The notes: generated by a model from the letters alone, not told the origin. Shown: positions 43,710 through 53,450, numbered from the stretch's first letter. The stretch is DNA of 64,000 nucleotides from Pseudoponticoccus marisrubri (GCF_001482405.1 NZ_LPXO01000003.1:248001-312000), one strand, 5' to 3'. A program made the numbers and translations.

Positions 43710-44396
43710 ATGTCGACCGAACATTCGCCCTCCATGCTTGGCGGGGTCGTCAACGAGCTGGAGGAAACCGTCATCGCGCTTTTGCTGGGCGCCATGACGA
43801 TCATCACCTTTGTCAACGTGGTCCTGCGCTACGGCTTCAACACCGGCCTGATCTGGGGGCTCGAGGCGACCTCGTTCCTCTTTGCCTGGCTGGTGCTGTT
43901 CGGTGTCAGCTATGCCGTCAAGAAGACCGCCAACCTCGGCGTCGACGCGGTGATCAACATCGTGGCGCCCGGCACGCGGCGGGTGCTGGGGCTGATCGCG
44001 GCGGCGGTCTGCCTGGCCTATGCCTTCCTGCTGCTCAAGGGCGCCTGGGATTACTGGGCCAATTTCGCCAACCTGCCCAAGACCACCGGCCACTGGTTCC
44101 CCACCGGGTTCGAGGAGATGGGCCGGACCTCCTATCGCAGCTGGTACGAGGTGGTCGACATCCCGATGCCGGAATGGCTGCGCTTCATCGAGCCCTGGAT
44201 CAACGAGGGCGAGGAATACGAGAAGATCCCGCGCTTCATCCCCTACGCGATCCTGCCCTTCGGCGCGCTCTTGCTGTTCATCCGCTTCTGCCAGGCCGCC
44301 TGGAAGATCTGGACCGGCCGTGAGGAGAGCCTGATCGTCAGCCATGAAGCCGAAGACGCGGTCGACGAGGTCGCGCACATGAACAAGGACGACTGA
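43710..44396 (+). CDS. dctQ: TRAP transporter small permease DctQ
   Basis: This 228-residue small membrane subunit has four helices: LEETVIALLLGAMTIITFVNVVLRYGF, LEATSFLFAWLVLFGVSYAV, VLGLIAAAVCLAYAFLLLK and IPYAILPFGALLLFIRF. Between helices 3 and 4 lies a hydrophilic segment of about 70 residues (NLPKTTGHWFPTGFEEMG to EEYEKIPRF), longer than the short loop of ordinary DctQ. It pairs with DctM, which follows after 4 nt. The ATG at 43710 follows GAGAGGG; the in-frame start at 43659 is inside the repeat-containing leader and was rejected. Confidence 0.92.
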   Translation: MSTEHSPSMLGGVVNELEETVIALLLGAMTIITFVNVVLRYGFNTGLIWGLEATSFLFAWLVLFGVSYAVKKTANLGVDAVINIVAPGTRRVLGLIAAAVCLAYAFLLLKGAWDYWANFANLPKTTGHWFPTGFEEMGRTSYRSWYEVVDIPMPEWLRFIEPWINEGEEYEKIPRFIPYAILPFGALLLFIRFCQAAWKIWTGREESLIVSHEAEDAVDEVAHMNKDD

Positions 44397-44400
44397 GACC

Positions 44401-45999
44401 ATGGACGTTGTCATCCTCTTTGCCATGGTGATCAGCCTGATGCTGATCGGCGTACCGATCGCGGTGAGCCTCGGCTTTTCCTCGATCGTCTTCCTGCTGG
44501 TGCTCAGCGACACCTCGCTGGCCTCGGTGGCGCAGAGCTTCTTTCAGGCGATGGCGGGGCATTACACGCTGCTGGCCATCCCGTTCTTCATCCTGGCCTC
44601 CAGCTTCATGTCGACCGGCGGGGTCGCGCGGCGGATCATCCGCTTCTCGATCGCCATCGTGGGGCATTTCCCCGGCGGGCTGGCCATCGCGGGGGTCTTT
44701 GCCTGCATGATGTTCGCCGCGCTGTCGGGCTCGTCCCCGGCCACGGTGGTCGCCATCGGCTCCATCGTGATCGCGGGCATGCGGCAGGTGGGCTATTCCA
44801 AGGATTTCGCCGCCGGCGTGATCGCCAATGCCGGGACGCTGGGCATCCTGATCCCGCCCTCGATCGTCATGGTGGTCTATGCCTCGGCCACGGACGTGTC
44901 GGTCGGGCGGATGTTCCTGGCCGGGGTCATCCCGGGGCTGCTGGCCGGCGGCATGCTGATGTTCACCATCTTCATCATCGCGGTGATGCGCAACCTGCCG
45001 CGCGGCGCCTGGCTGGGCTGGGGCGAGGTTCTGGATTCCGGCCTCGAGGCGATCTGGGGCCTGTTGCTGATCGTCATCATCCTGGGCGGCATCTATGGCG
45101 GCATCTTCACCCCGACCGAGGCGGCGGCGGTGGCGGCGGTCTATGCCTTCCTGATCGCGAGCTATGTCTATCGCGACATGGGCACCTTCGCGGCGCGGCC
45201 GCCCAAGGCCGGCAATTTCACCGCGATCCTGGTGATGGGCGGCTTCGCCCTGAGCATCCTCTTCGCCATCCTGCTGCCCCTGCCGATCCCAGCCTGGGGG
45301 TTCCTGGTGCTGGGCTTCGGCGTGGCGCTGGGTCTGGCGGTGCTGGAAGGGCAGATGTCGGGCACGCCGCATTCGCCGGATTACGTGTTGCGCGACCTGT
45401 TCCGCATGCCGGTGGCGCTGGTGCACAAGGACACGCGTGACACGCTGTTCGAGGCGGGCAAGCTGACCGTCACGCTGATGTTCATCATCGCCAACGCGCT
45501 GATCCTGAAACACGTGCTGACCGACGAGCAGATCCCCCAGCAGATCGCCAGCGCCATGCTGGATGCGGGTTTCGGGCCGATCATGTTCTTGGTCATCGTG
45601 AACATCATCCTGCTGATCGGCGGGCAGTTCATGGAGCCTTCGGGGCTCTTGGTGATCGTCGCGCCGCTGGTCTTTCCGATCGCGCTGCAGCTGGGCATCG
45701 ACCCGATCCACCTGGGCATCATCATGGTGGTGAACATGGAGATCGGGATGATCACGCCGCCGGTGGGGCTGAACCTCTTCGTCACCTCGGGCGTGGCGGG
45801 CATGCCGATGATGCGGGTCGTGCGCGCGGCGCTGCCCTTCCTTGCGGTGCTCTTCGTCTTCCTGATCATGGTCACCTACATCCCCGTCATCTCGACCTGG
45901 GTGCCGGATTCGGTGATGGGGCCGCAGATCAACTGCGAGACGGCGGCCGCCACGAACCAGCTGGAAGCGGCCTTCTGCGAGGCGCGCGCGGCAGAATGA
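44401..45999 (+). CDS. dctM: TRAP transporter large permease DctM
   Basis: This 532-residue Na+-coupled permease has family stretches including FSSIVFLLVLSDT, YTLLAIPFFILASSFM, MMFAALSGSSPATVVAIGSI, AAGVIANAGTLGILIPPSI, GGIFTPTEAAAVAAVYA, GGQFMEPSGLLVIVAPLVFPI and NMEIGMITPPVGLNLFV. It is about 100 residues longer than a typical DctM. The excess is two additional helices (about 275-320) plus a loop, and a C-terminal extension with two cysteines (QINCETAA, EAAFCEARAAE). DctQ is enlarged too, so the two inserts may contact each other. Confidence 0.94.
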   Translation: MDVVILFAMVISLMLIGVPIAVSLGFSSIVFLLVLSDTSLASVAQSFFQAMAGHYTLLAIPFFILASSFMSTGGVARRIIRFSIAIVGHFPGGLAIAGVFACMMFAALSGSSPATVVAIGSIVIAGMRQVGYSKDFAAGVIANAGTLGILIPPSIVMVVYASATDVSVGRMFLAGVIPGLLAGGMLMFTIFIIAVMRNLPRGAWLGWGEVLDSGLEAIWGLLLIVIILGGIYGGIFTPTEAAAVAAVYAFLIASYVYRDMGTFAARPPKAGNFTAILVMGGFALSILFAILLPLPIPAWGFLVLGFGVALGLAVLEGQMSGTPHSPDYVLRDLFRMPVALVHKDTRDTLFEAGKLTVTLMFIIANALILKHVLTDEQIPQQIASAMLDAGFGPIMFLVIVNIILLIGGQFMEPSGLLVIVAPLVFPIALQLGIDPIHLGIIMVVNMEIGMITPPVGLNLFVTSGVAGMPMMRVVRAALPFLAVLFVFLIMVTYIPVISTWVPDSVMGPQINCETAAATNQLEAAFCEARAAE

Positions 46000-46020
46000 T
46001 CGGCGATCACGCGTGAGGAC

Positions 46021-46053
46021 AAGCGGCGCTCCGGGACCGGGGCGCCGCTTTCG
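46021..46053 (+). terminator. terminator of the dct operon
   Basis: Stem AAGCGGCGC / GCGCCGCTT (46021-46029 with 46042-46050, extended inwards) is followed by TTCGTGTT. It lies 21 nt after dctM. Confidence 0.65.
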
Positions 46054-46069
46054 TGTTGGCGGGCGGGAC

Positions 46070-46103
46070 GCCTCCGGCGGGAGTATTTCGGGAAAGATGA
46101 AAG
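46070..46103 (+). repeat. dispersed element, copy 1 (GGAGTATTTCGGGAAAGATG core)
   Basis: The 24 nt at 46080-46103 are identical to the complement of 53927-53950. It starts with a small hairpin (CTCC-GGCG-GGAG followed by TATTT) and lies just behind the dct terminator and 58 nt before trmJ. Confidence 0.8.
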
Positions 46104-46161
46104 GGCTTGTCTTGCCGGCGGGCGGGCTTTAGGCGACGGGACGTTTCCTGGAGGGCATGTG

Positions 46162-46908
46162 ATGGGCAGCTTGAACTCGCAACCGGCCTTCGTGCTGGTG
46201 CGTCCGCAGATGGGCGAGAATATCGGCGCGGCGGCGCGGGCGATGTGGAATTTCGGGCTGGACCGCATGCGCGTGGTGGGTCCGCGCGATGGCTGGCCCA
46301 ATACGCGCGCCGTGGCCATGGCCTCGGGGGCGGGGCGGCTGCTGGACGAGGCGCAGCTGAGCGACGACCTGCCCGGCGCGCTGAGCGATTGTCATTATGT
46401 CATGGCGACGACGGCAAGGCCGCGCGGCCTGACCAAGACGGTGCTGACCCCCGAGGCGGCCATGGCAGAGGCGCGGGCGCGGATCGGGCGCGGCGAGCGG
46501 GTCGCGATGATGTTCGGGCCCGAGCGCGCGGGTCTGGAGAATGCCGATATCGCGCAGGCCAATGCCATCGTCTCGGTCCCGGTCAACCCGGACTTCCCCT
46601 CGCTGAACCTGGCGCAATGCGTGCTGCTCTGCGCCTATGAGTGGCAGCGCTCGGCCGGGACGGCGACCGACCGGGTCGAGGAACTGGCCGGCACGTCACC
46701 GGCCACGGGCGAGGAGGTCGACCACCTGGCGCGGCATTACGAGGAGCGGCTGGAGCAGGCTGGGTTCTTCTTTCCCGAGACCAAGGCCGAGGGGATGCGG
46801 CTGAACCTGCGCAACATGTGGAGCCGCATGCCGCTGACCCGGGCCGATGTGCAGATGCTGCACGGGATCCTGCGGCAGATGGTGCGCTGGAAGACGCGCG
46901 GCGAGTAG
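46162..46908 (+). CDS. trmJ: tRNA/rRNA 2'-O-methyltransferase, TrmJ type (SpoU family)
   Basis: This 248-residue SPOUT methyltransferase has FVLVRPQMGENIGAAARAMWNFGL (motif 1), MMFGPERAGLENADIAQAN (motif 2) and VPVNPDFPSLNLAQCVLLCAYEW (motif 3, the SAM knot). TrmJ methylates position 32 of tRNAs in known members. The C-terminal 75 residues form the helical extension usual for TrmJ. The ATG at 46162 is preceded by GGAGG with 7-nt spacing; an adjacent GTG at 46159 is less well spaced. It is convergent with the SH3 gene. Confidence 0.88.
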   Translation: MGSLNSQPAFVLVRPQMGENIGAAARAMWNFGLDRMRVVGPRDGWPNTRAVAMASGAGRLLDEAQLSDDLPGALSDCHYVMATTARPRGLTKTVLTPEAAMAEARARIGRGERVAMMFGPERAGLENADIAQANAIVSVPVNPDFPSLNLAQCVLLCAYEWQRSAGTATDRVEELAGTSPATGEEVDHLARHYEERLEQAGFFFPETKAEGMRLNLRNMWSRMPLTRADVQMLHGILRQMVRWKTRGE

Positions 46909-46919
46909 GCATGGGACGC

Positions 46920-46949
46920 AAAAAGGCGAACCGATCACCATGGATCGGT
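46920..46949 (-). terminator. terminator of the SH3-domain gene
   Basis: Read on the minus strand: ACCGATC, 6-nt loop, GATCGGT, then TCGCC and TTTTT. It lies about 50 nt after the stop of the minus-strand gene. Confidence 0.75.
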
Positions 46950-46999
46950 CCGCAGTCGGCCTGTCCGGTCAGGGAGGGGAACCGGCAGGGGGGATCGGG

Positions 47000-47305
47000 T
47001 CAGTAGCCCCAGGAATGGTGATGCTTCTTCTTGGGGGCGTGGTAGTGGCAGGCGTGCTTCTGCAGGTACTTGGCCGAGACCCAGTACCAGTAGCCGTTGA
47101 ACTTCACCTTGGCCCAGCCATGCTTGTGGGCATAGACATGCACCGGGGTGCAGGGGTTGAACGTGCCCAGCACGTGGTAATGGGTGCCCGGGCCAGAGCG
47201 GGCGTTCAGCTTGACCCCGTGCTCGACCCAGTACTGGGTGGCGGAGGCTGCGGTGGCGCCCATCGAGGCGGTGGCGAGAATGGCGGCGATGACAAGCTTT
47301 TTCAT
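47000..47305 (-). CDS. small secreted SH3b-domain protein with His-rich tail
   Basis: This 101-residue precursor has a signal peptide (MKKLVIAAILATASMGATAASA), then one bacterial SH3 domain (LNARSGPGTHYHVLGTFNPCTPVHVYAHKHGWAKVKF). The tail is rich in His and Lys (HACHYHAPKKKHHHSWGY) and could bind metal or a polyanion. SH3b domains usually bind peptidoglycan or peptides. There is one Cys in the domain and one in the tail. It resembles in size and composition the secreted protein at 21723-21995, but the sequences are not clearly homologous. Confidence 0.85.
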   Translation of the reverse strand: MKKLVIAAILATASMGATAASATQYWVEHGVKLNARSGPGTHYHVLGTFNPCTPVHVYAHKHGWAKVKFNGYWYWVSAKYLQKHACHYHAPKKKHHHSWGY

Positions 47306-47532
47306 GGTCCAAGTCCTTTGTGAGCAGTGATCCGGGTGGTATCGGTCTTCAAAGTCTTCATTCGTTAACCTGTGACCTCACTCTACGCCGCGTCGCCCCG
47401 TCTCATAAGTCCGGAAACCCTGACCATGGTTTTCCCGACCCGCGGCGCGGCCGCGGCGCCTTGCGACAAAGGGCCCGGGCGCTTGCGGCGCCTCGGGCCG
47501 CGCACTACTGTCCGCGCAAACTGGAGAGAGCG

Positions 47533-48681
47533 ATGGCCGAAAAACGCAAGCTTTTCGAAGAGGTGGCCGACCCCGGCCCGGCGCGCGCGGCGCCCGCGGG
47601 CGGCATGATCGATGCGGGCCGGCGCGGCGCCCGCGGGGCGATCCGGGCCTGGCTGATGGTGCTGTTCGCGCTGGTCGTGGTCATGATCGCGGTGGGCGGG
47701 CTGACCCGCCTGACCGATTCCGGCCTGTCGATCACCGAGTGGCGCCCGATCACCGGGGCGCTGCCGCCGATGGATGCCGCCACATGGGAGTCGGAATTCG
47801 ACAAGTACCGGCAGATCCCCGAGTACCAGATCCAGAACAAGGGCATGAGCCTGGCCGAGTTCAAGGTGATCTACTGGTGGGAATGGGGGCACCGGCAGCT
47901 GGGCCGGGTGATCGGGCTGGTCTGGGCCGTGGGGTTCCTCGGCTTTTTACTGGCGCGCCGGATCCCGACGGGCTGGACGCCGCGCCTGCTGGGGCTGGGC
48001 GCGCTTGGCGGTCTGCAGGGCGCGGTCGGCTGGTGGATGGTGTCGAGCGGGCTGGGCGGCGAGATGCTGGACGTGGCCTCTTACCGGCTGGCGACGCATC
48101 TGGGGCTGGCCTTCATCATCTTGGGCTTCATCGCCTGGTATGTCTATGCGCTGGGGCGCGAGGAGCGGGCGCTGATGCAGGCGCGCCGGTCGGCCGAGCC
48201 CAAGCTGTTCTCGATGTCGACGGGCCTGTTGCACTTCTCCTTCCTGCAGATCCTGCTGGGGGCGCTGGTCGCCGGGATCGACGCGGGCCGGACCTATAAT
48301 GACTGGCCGCTGATGGCGGGGGAATTCCTGCCACCTTTCCCCTTTGAACTGGAGCCGGTCTGGCGCAACTTCTTCGAGAATGCGGGGCTGGTGCAGTTCA
48401 TGCACCGGATGGCCGGCTACCTGCTGTTCGTCTTCGGTATAGTGGTCTGGCTGCGCGCGCGGCGTTCGCCGAACATGGATACACGGTTTCGATTCAACGC
48501 GGTATTTGCCGTATTGCTCCTTCAGGTGGTGGTCGGTATCGTTACGGTTGTGTACGGCGCTCCGTGGCAGATCGCGATCCTGCACCAGCTGGGCGCGGTC
48601 CTGCTCTGGGCGCTGATCCTTCGGGGGCGGTTTGCCGCCCGCTACCCCGCCGAGCAGTCGATCAGAGGAAGACCTGTATGA
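47533..48681 (+). CDS. ctaA: heme A synthase, COX15/CtaA family
   Basis: This 382-residue membrane enzyme oxidises the heme O methyl to formyl, giving heme A for cytochrome c oxidase. It has eight helices. Conserved features are VVMIAVGGLTRLTDSGLSITEWRPITGALPP in the first region, EWGHRQLGR with the heme-ligand His, YRLATHLGLAF, and the second-half LVQFMHRMAGY and IAILHQLGAVLLWA histidines. It lacks the Bacillus-type extracellular Cys pair, as in the alphaproteobacterial/mitochondrial type. The ATG at 47533 is preceded by GGAGAG. The stop overlaps the next gene (ATGA). Confidence 0.95.
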   Translation: MAEKRKLFEEVADPGPARAAPAGGMIDAGRRGARGAIRAWLMVLFALVVVMIAVGGLTRLTDSGLSITEWRPITGALPPMDAATWESEFDKYRQIPEYQIQNKGMSLAEFKVIYWWEWGHRQLGRVIGLVWAVGFLGFLLARRIPTGWTPRLLGLGALGGLQGAVGWWMVSSGLGGEMLDVASYRLATHLGLAFIILGFIAWYVYALGREERALMQARRSAEPKLFSMSTGLLHFSFLQILLGALVAGIDAGRTYNDWPLMAGEFLPPFPFELEPVWRNFFENAGLVQFMHRMAGYLLFVFGIVVWLRARRSPNMDTRFRFNAVFAVLLLQVVVGIVTVVYGAPWQIAILHQLGAVLLWALILRGRFAARYPAEQSIRGRPV

Positions 48682-50153
48682 GTGCATACGAAGACTTGAT
48701 GGCCTTTCAGCGCGATACCGAGGCGCTGGCGCAAGTGGCGGGCCGTCTGGGCTGGGACCAGGAAACCATGATGCCGCGCGGGGCGGCCGACCAGCGCGGC
48801 GACGAGCGTGCCGCGATGGAGTCGGTGCTGCACCAGCGACGCACGGATCCGCGCATCGGCGCCTGGCTGGCCGAGATCGCGACCGAGGGGCTGGACCCGG
48901 TGGCGCGCGCGCAGCTGCGGCTGATCCGGCGCGACCACCAGCGCGCGGTGAAGGTGCCCGAAAGCCTGGCCTCCGAGATCGCCCGCGCGGTCAGCCGCTC
49001 GCACCTGGTCTGGGCCGAGGCGCGCGCCGATGACGATTTCGCGGCTTTCGCCCCCACGCTGAAAGAGATCATCAAGCTGCGGCAGGAAGAGGGTAAGGCG
49101 CTGGCCGCGGGCGGCGATGTCTATGATGCGCTTCTGAACGATTACGAGCCGGGCGCCAAGGCGAGTGACCTGGAGGCGATGTTCAGCGCGCTGCGCCCGC
49201 GGCTTGTCGCGCTGCGCGAGGCCGTGCTGTCCAAGCCGGTGCCGCCCAGCCTGCAGGGCACGTTCGACGAGGACGGCCAGATGAAGCTGGCCCGGATGCT
49301 GGCCGCCACCTTCGGCTATGATTTCGAACGCGGCCGCGTCGACAAGGCCGTGCACCCGTTCAGCTCGGGCAGCGGGCAGGATGTGCGCATCACCACCCGC
49401 ACGGCCGAGCTGGATCCGTTCAACTGCATCTACTCGACCATCCACGAGGTCGGCCATGCGAGCTATGAACAGAATGTCGATCCGGCCTATCGCCTGACGC
49501 CGGTGGGGGCCGGCGTGTCTATGGGCGTGCATGAAAGCCAGAGCCGGATCTACGAGAACCAGCTGGGCCGCTCGCGCGCCTTCACCACCTTTCTCTACGG
49601 GCAGATGCGCGACACGTTCGGCGATTTCGGCATCGAGACCGAAGACGCGTTCTACAAGGCGGTGAACCGGGTGCGGAACGGCTATATCCGGACCGAAGCG
49701 GACGAGCTGCAATACAACCTGCACGTGCTGCTGCGCTTCGATCTCGAGCGCGCGCTGGTCTCGGGCGACCTGCTGGTGCAGGATCTCGAAGCGGCGTGGA
49801 ACGACCGCTTCGAGGCCGATTTCGGCTTTGCCGTGGACAAGCCCTCGAACGGGGTGCTGCAGGACGTTCACTGGTCGGCCGGGCTGTTCGGCTATTTCCC
49901 GACCTATTCGCTGGGCAATGTCTATGCCGGATGCCTCTACAAGGCGCTGTGCAGTGACGTGCCCGATCTCGACGATCACCTGTCGCGGGGTGATCTGTCC
50001 CCCGCGACGGGCTGGCTGCGCGAAAACCTGCAGCGGCATGGCGGACTCTACGAGCCGCGTGACATCATCTCCCGCGCCGCGGGCGAGGCCCCGTCCGAGG
50101 CGCCGCTGCTCGACTATCTCGAGGTCAAGTTCGGCGAGCTCTACGGGATCTGA
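48678..50153 (+). CDS. carboxypeptidase, peptidase family M32
   Basis: This 491-residue zinc carboxypeptidase of the Taq type has HEVGH at 256-260 with a typical context (IYSTIHEVGHASYEQNVDP). MGVHESQSRIYENQLGRS provides the third ligand Glu. IRTEADELQYNLHVLLRFDLERAL, LQDVHWSAGLFGYFPTYSLGNVYA and the family end YLEVKFGELYGI follow. The family removes C-terminal residues from peptides in the cytoplasm. It is translationally coupled to ctaA, an odd pairing with no known functional link. Confidence 0.95.
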   Translation: MSAYEDLMAFQRDTEALAQVAGRLGWDQETMMPRGAADQRGDERAAMESVLHQRRTDPRIGAWLAEIATEGLDPVARAQLRLIRRDHQRAVKVPESLASEIARAVSRSHLVWAEARADDDFAAFAPTLKEIIKLRQEEGKALAAGGDVYDALLNDYEPGAKASDLEAMFSALRPRLVALREAVLSKPVPPSLQGTFDEDGQMKLARMLAATFGYDFERGRVDKAVHPFSSGSGQDVRITTRTAELDPFNCIYSTIHEVGHASYEQNVDPAYRLTPVGAGVSMGVHESQSRIYENQLGRSRAFTTFLYGQMRDTFGDFGIETEDAFYKAVNRVRNGYIRTEADELQYNLHVLLRFDLERALVSGDLLVQDLEAAWNDRFEADFGFAVDKPSNGVLQDVHWSAGLFGYFPTYSLGNVYAGCLYKALCSDVPDLDDHLSRGDLSPATGWLRENLQRHGGLYEPRDIISRAAGEAPSEAPLLDYLEVKFGELYGI

Positions 50154-50159
50154 AACAGG

Positions 50160-50185
50160 GGCCGGGGCAGGGCGCTGCCCCGGCC
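50160..50185. terminator. hairpin between convergent M32 and doxX genes
   Basis: An 11-bp perfect stem GGCCGGGGCAG / CTGCCCCGGCC with a 4-nt loop but no T-run lies in the 42-nt gap. It could act for both genes. Confidence 0.55.
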
Positions 50186-50195
50186 ACCGGGGCGT

Positions 50196-50606
50196 TCAGG
50201 CGGTCTGAGGCGAGGCATTGCCCAGCACGCGGTCCAGTGCCCAGGCGCCCGGCCCGGCCAGCGCCAGCGCAAGGTAACCACCCGTCAGCGCAAGGTTCTT
50301 CAGGAACATGGTCATCTGCATCGGGTCGGCGGGCACGTAGTGGTACAGCAAGCCCGAGGCCAGCGAGAAGAGGCCCAGTGCCAGCGCGGCCAGCCGGGTC
50401 TGGAACCCCGCGATCAGGGCGAGGCCCACGAGGATCTCGAAGAGCACCACGGGCCAGGCAAGGATCTCGGGCACGCCGCCCGAGGCCATGTAGCCGGCAA
50501 AACCCGAAACGTCGCCAAGCTTGTTGATGCCGGCCATCACGAAAAGCAGGCCAAGCAGGACCCGGGCGACCAGCAGCCCGGCATTGGAGGTCAGTGTCTG
50601 GGACAT
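50196..50606 (-). CDS. DoxX-family membrane protein
   Basis: This 136-residue protein has four helices. LLVARVLLGLLFVMAGINKLGD is the hallmark DoxX start, followed by EILAWPVVLFEILVGLALIAGF, LAALALGLFSLASGLLYHY and MTMFLKNLALTGGYLALAL. DoxX/SURF4 proteins in other bacteria act with thiol or quinone redox partners; no partner is adjacent here. The ATG at 50606 gives the family N terminus. A 14-bp palindrome lies 87 nt upstream (50693-50706). Confidence 0.88.
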   Translation of the reverse strand: MSQTLTSNAGLLVARVLLGLLFVMAGINKLGDVSGFAGYMASGGVPEILAWPVVLFEILVGLALIAGFQTRLAALALGLFSLASGLLYHYVPADPMQMTMFLKNLALTGGYLALALAGPGAWALDRVLGNASPQTA

Positions 50607-50692
50607 GAGAGCGTTTCCTTTTCTGCGTCCGATGCCGGGCAATATCGCCCTGTGCGCGGAAAAGGAAACTCCTCAGTCTGTGACATGTTCTG

Positions 50693-50706
50693 TGCGCAAT
50701 TGCGCA
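50693..50706. promoter_or_regulatory. 14-bp palindrome upstream of doxX
   Basis: TGCGCAATTGCGCA is a perfect palindrome in the 114-nt spacer between gyrA (3' end) and doxX. It may be an operator; the regulator is unknown. Confidence 0.35.
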
Positions 50707-50720
50707 GATGAGGGCGGCGC

Positions 50721-53450
50721 TTACGCCTCGCCCCCCTCGTCCTCCTCGCCCTGATCGGCAATCCAGGCGACCGAGACCACCGTCTCGTCGGCGCCGGTGT
50801 TGAACACCTTGACCCCGCCGGCGCTGCGCGAACGGAAGCTGATCCCCTCGACCGGCACGCGGATCGACTGCCCCTTGGAGGTGGCCAGCATGATCTGGTC
50901 ATCCAGTTCCACCGGGAAACAGGCCACGATATCGCCGCCGCGCATGGATTTCTCCCACGCGGTCACGCCCTGTCCGCCGCGGCCCCGCACCGGGTAGTCA
51001 TGGCTGGAGCTGAGCTTGCCCAGACCCTTGGCGGTGATGGTCAGGATCAGGTTCTCGGCCGCCGACATCGCGGCGTAGCGCTCGGGCGGCAGGGGGCTGT
51101 TCGCGTTGCCTTCCTCGTCTTCCGAGCTCTCGGCATCGTCGGCAATCCCGGCCATCGCACGGCGCATCTTGAGATAGGAGGCGCGCTCATCCGATTCCGC
51201 CTCGAAATGCCGGATCACGGACATGGACACCACCTCGTCCCCGTTCAGCAGGCGGATACCCCGCACACCGGTCGAATTGCGCGAGTTGAAGACGCGAACA
51301 TCGGGCACCGGAAAGCGGATGGCGCGACCGGAATTCGTGACCAGCATCACGTCATCGGATTCCGAGCAGATGCGCGCATTGATCAGCCGCATCCCCTCTT
51401 CCTCGAACTTCATCGCGATCTTGCCGTTGCGCATCACGTTGGTGAATTCCGACAGCTTGTTGCGCCGCACGCTGCCCTTGTTGGTGGCGAAGACGATCTG
51501 CAGGTCGTCCCATTCCTGTTCGGGCCGGTCGACCGGCATGATCGCCGCGATCGAGACGCCCTGCGGGATGGGCAGGATGTTGACGATGGCCTTGCCCTTG
51601 GAGGTGCGCCCGCCGGCCGGCAGCCGCCAGGTCTTGAGCTTGTAGACCATGCCGTCGGTGGTGAAGAACAGCAGCTGCGTATGGGTATTGGCGACGAACA
51701 GCGTGGTGACCACGTCGTCATCCTTGGTCGCCATGCCAGACAGGCCCTTGCCGCCCCGCTTCTGCGCGCGGAAATCGGCCAGCGCGGTGCGCTTGATATA
51801 GCCCGACTGGGTGACCGTCACGACCATGTCCTCGCGCTCGATCAGGTCCTCGTCCTCGAGATCGCCGGCCCATTCCACGATCTCGGTGCGCCGCGGCACG
51901 GCGAACTCGTCGCGGATCGCGGTCATCTCGTCCCGGATGATGCCCATGATGCGCTCGCGCGAGGACAGGATGTCGAGGTAATCCTTGATCTTGCGCGCCA
52001 GGTCTTCCAGCTCGTCGGTGACCTCCTTGACGCCCAGCTGGGTCAGGCGCTGCAGCCGCAGTTCCAGGATGGCGCGGGCCTGCGCTTCGGACAGGTTGTA
52101 GGTGCCGTCCTCGTTCGCGGTATGGGTCGGGTCGTCGATCAGCGCGATATAGGGCAGGATCTCGTCGGCCGGCCAGCGCCGCGTCATCAGCCGCTCGCGC
52201 GCCTCCGCCGCATCGGCCGAGGCGCGGATCGTGGCCACCACCTCGTCGACATTGCTGACCGCCACGGCCAGGCCGCACAGGATGTGGCTGCGCTCGCGCG
52301 CCTTGCGCAGCAGGTAGGCGGTGCGCCGCGCCACCACGTCCTCGCGGAAATCGACAAAGGCCGAGAGGAAGCCGCGCAGGGTCAGCTGCTCGGGCTTGCC
52401 GCCATTCAGCGCCAGCATGTTGCAACCGAAGGAGGTCTGCATCGGCGTGAAGCGGAAGAGCTGGTTCAGCACCACCTCGGCCGTGGCGTCGCGTTTCAGT
52501 TCGACCACCACGCGCACGCCATCCCGGTCGGATTCGTCCTGCACATGGGCGATGCCCTCGATCTTCTTGTCGCGCGCCGCCTCGGCGATGCGCTCGATCA
52601 TGGTCGCCTTGTTCACCTGGTAGGGGATCTCGTCGATCACGATGGCATAGCGGTCGCGGCGCAGCTCCTCGATCCGGGTCTTGGCCCGGATGATCACGCT
52701 GCCGCGCCCCATCAGGTAAGCCTTGCGCGCGCCGGAACGGCCCAGGATCACGCCCCCGGTCGGGAAATCGGGCCCGGGGATGTACTCGATCAGGTCCTCC
52801 GAGCTGAGGTCGGGATTGTCGATCAGCGCCAGCGTGGCGTCGATCACCTCGCCCAGGTTGTGCGGCGGGATGCGCGTCGCCATGCCCACCGCGATCCCCT
52901 CCGCGCCGTTGACCAGCACGTTGGGATAGCGCGCCGGCAGCACCGTGGGCTCGTCGCGCTCATTGGCATAGTTGGGAACGAAATCGACCGTCTCCTTGTC
53001 GATATCCTCCAGCAGGCTCTCGGCCGCCTTCTCCAGCCGGCTCTCGGTATAGCGGTAGGCGGCGGGCGGGTCGCCATCCATCGAGCCGAAATTGCCCTGG
53101 CCGTCGATCAGCGGCAGCGACATCGAGAAATCCTGCGCCATGCGCACCAGCGCGTCATAGACGGCCGAGTCGCCATGCGGGTGGTAGCGGCCCATCACGT
53201 CGCCCACCGCGGTGGCGCATTTGCGATAGGGCTTGGCGCGGGTCTGGCCGTTCTCCCAGAGCGTATAAAGAATGCGGCGATGCACAGGTTTCAACCCGTC
53301 GCGCAGGTCCGGAATCGCCCGGCTGACGATCACGCTCATCGCGTAATCGAGATAGCTCGACTTCATCTCGTCCTCGATCGAGATCGAAGGACCGTGATGC
53401 TCGGCCATGTTTTCTTCTTTGTCCTCAGGGGGTTCTGGCGTGTCGCTCAC
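50721..53450 (-). CDS. gyrA: DNA gyrase subunit A
   Basis: This 909-residue topoisomerase subunit introduces negative supercoils together with GyrB. It has the N-terminal breakage-reunion domain with [11 protein letters not shown] (quinolone-region Ser95 and Asp99, the sensitive-type residues) and catalytic Tyr134 in AAYRYTESR. The C-terminal pinwheel blades include the GyrA box QRGGKGL (reads KRGGKGLSG). An acidic tail (EEDEGGEA) ends it. The start is GTG at 53450 ([10 protein letters not shown]); an ATG at 53408 is an alternative. An acidic insert ([13 protein letters not shown]) sits between blades. It is transcribed as a single gene. Confidence 0.97.
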   Translation of the reverse strand: MSDTPEPPEDKEENMAEHHGPSISIEDEMKSSYLDYAMSVIVSRAIPDLRDGLKPVHRRILYTLWENGQTRAKPYRKCATAVGDVMGRYHPHGDSAVYDALVRMAQDFSMSLPLIDGQGNFGSMDGDPPAAYRYTESRLEKAAESLLEDIDKETVDFVPNYANERDEPTVLPARYPNVLVNGAEGIAVGMATRIPPHNLGEVIDATLALIDNPDLSSEDLIEYIPGPDFPTGGVILGRSGARKAYLMGRGSVIIRAKTRIEELRRDRYAIVIDEIPYQVNKATMIERIAEAARDKKIEGIAHVQDESDRDGVRVVVELKRDATAEVVLNQLFRFTPMQTSFGCNMLALNGGKPEQLTLRGFLSAFVDFREDVVARRTAYLLRKARERSHILCGLAVAVSNVDEVVATIRASADAAEARERLMTRRWPADEILPYIALIDDPTHTANEDGTYNLSEAQARAILELRLQRLTQLGVKEVTDELEDLARKIKDYLDILSSRERIMGIIRDEMTAIRDEFAVPRRTEIVEWAGDLEDEDLIEREDMVVTVTQSGYIKRTALADFRAQKRGGKGLSGMATKDDDVVTTLFVANTHTQLLFFTTDGMVYKLKTWRLPAGGRTSKGKAIVNILPIPQGVSIAAIMPVDRPEQEWDDLQIVFATNKGSVRRNKLSEFTNVMRNGKIAMKFEEEGMRLINARICSESDDVMLVTNSGRAIRFPVPDVRVFNSRNSTGVRGIRLLNGDEVVSMSVIRHFEAESDERASYLKMRRAMAGIADDAESSEDEEGNANSPLPPERYAAMSAAENLILTITAKGLGKLSSSHDYPVRGRGGQGVTAWEKSMRGGDIVACFPVELDDQIMLATSKGQSIRVPVEGISFRSRSAGGVKVFNTGADETVVSVAWIADQGEEDEGGEA

